Assembly: GCF_020073745.1 (NCBI RefSeq)
Contig: NZ_JAIRAU010000043.1
Span: 186,001 to 250,000 of the forward strand
DNA: 64,000 bases
Origin: Nannocystis pusilla
GTDB lineage: Bacteria > Myxococcota_A > Polyangia > Nannocystales > Nannocystaceae
Reading direction: 5' to 3'
Shown: positions 63,705-64,000 of the stretch, piece by piece
Layout of the letters: each line of letters opens with the position of its first letter
Numbering within the stretch: the first letter of the stretch is position 1
Notes under the pieces: model-generated
What the model saw: only the letters and a program-made list of their open reading frames with translations
What the model was told of the DNA's origin: nothing
Database searches by the model: none
Position numbers and translations under genes: made by a program

Positions 63705-64000
63705 AGGTCCCTCCGGCGAAACACTTGAAAGCCGATCCAGGCGTAGCCGGCGCACAGGGCGATGCAGCCGGCCGCGTTCATCAACCTGTGCAAAAGGTCA
63801 GGGTGGAAGAATTGCGTCTTGTAGGCGAACGGGGTCAGCCAGCGCAGCAGCGACAGCGGCGCCGGAGTGAACAGCGCCCACACGCCGACGATCCACAGCA
63901 CGGACAGGAAGAAGATCGCCAGGAACCGCGCGGCCCCGGGCCCGCGCACCAGCTGCGAGGCGCAGGCGACCGGGCCGAGCACCGCGAACGCGAACAGGGC
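63701..64000 (-). CDS. ABC transporter permease, 5' end outside window
   Basis: 100 codons visible, open at the right edge. Hydrophobic helices (FLAIFFLSVLWIVGVWALF, NAAGCIALCAGYAWIGFQV) and a cytoplasmic end RRRDL. Coupled (4-bp overlap) with the ATPase. ABC-2-type by the pair's layout. Confidence 0.75.

Overview
This is a very GC-rich bacterial chromosome segment that reads as a member of the Myxococcota, probably close to Nannocystaceae. The signs are many secreted lipoproteins with Thr/Gly/Ser/Pro-rich linkers, a MYXO-CTERM sorting tail, a DUF4388 protein, an MglA-type GTPase, a TIGR04552-type protein, and a LexA box that fits the Myxococcus xanthus consensus as I remember it. I see no insertion sequence, prophage, rRNA or CRISPR array. 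There is one tRNA, Ala(GGC). Genus and species cannot be set from this window.

Layout. 1-8.5 kb: partial TPR/DUF2135 protein, acyl-CoA ligase, TonB-like protein, lexA, small secreted or unknown proteins. 8.5-15.5 kb: a 30-residue membrane ORF, TIGR04552-like protein, endonuclease/phosphatase-fold protein, GAF-GAF-GGDEF cyclase coupled to ftsB, a cupin remnant, exbB-exbD. 15.5-24 kb: tRNA, fabH, GNAT, DUF4388 protein coupled to an APC permease, a rhodanese-carbonic-anhydrase-like fusion, RCC1 lipoprotein, DUF2325. 24-35 kb: surface proteins (VWA/MYXO-CTERM, phosphoesterase, FG-GAP, Cys-rich, fasciclin), an AmpG-like transporter, and a CarH-like B12 regulator divergent from DUF2141. 35-40.8 kb: a kinase with a changed nucleotide-binding lysine, truncated haemoglobin, a lower-GC pair of exported proteins, and an ECF sigma factor with a cupin partner. 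40.8-47.7 kb: a complete cyanophycin operon (iadA-cphB-cphA-second Mur ligase). 47.8-53.2 kb: histidine kinase and a divergent solo EF-Tu behind a structured leader. 53.2-64 kb: rtcR/rtcBA RNA repair with a sigma-54 promoter, TetR regulator, MglA-like GTPase, paired VWA lipoproteins, and an ABC transporter cut by the window edge.

The most striking signal is not a gene. A degenerate 14-bp unit is scattered through the window: the 10-bp palindrome GGACATGTCC plus 4 spacer bases, phased at 14 bp when in arrays. It lies between genes, across start and stop codons, and inside well-conserved genes where the protein still reads through. On RNA each pair of boxes would fold as UGUCC-N4-GGACA hairpins. 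I could not match it to a named repeat family.
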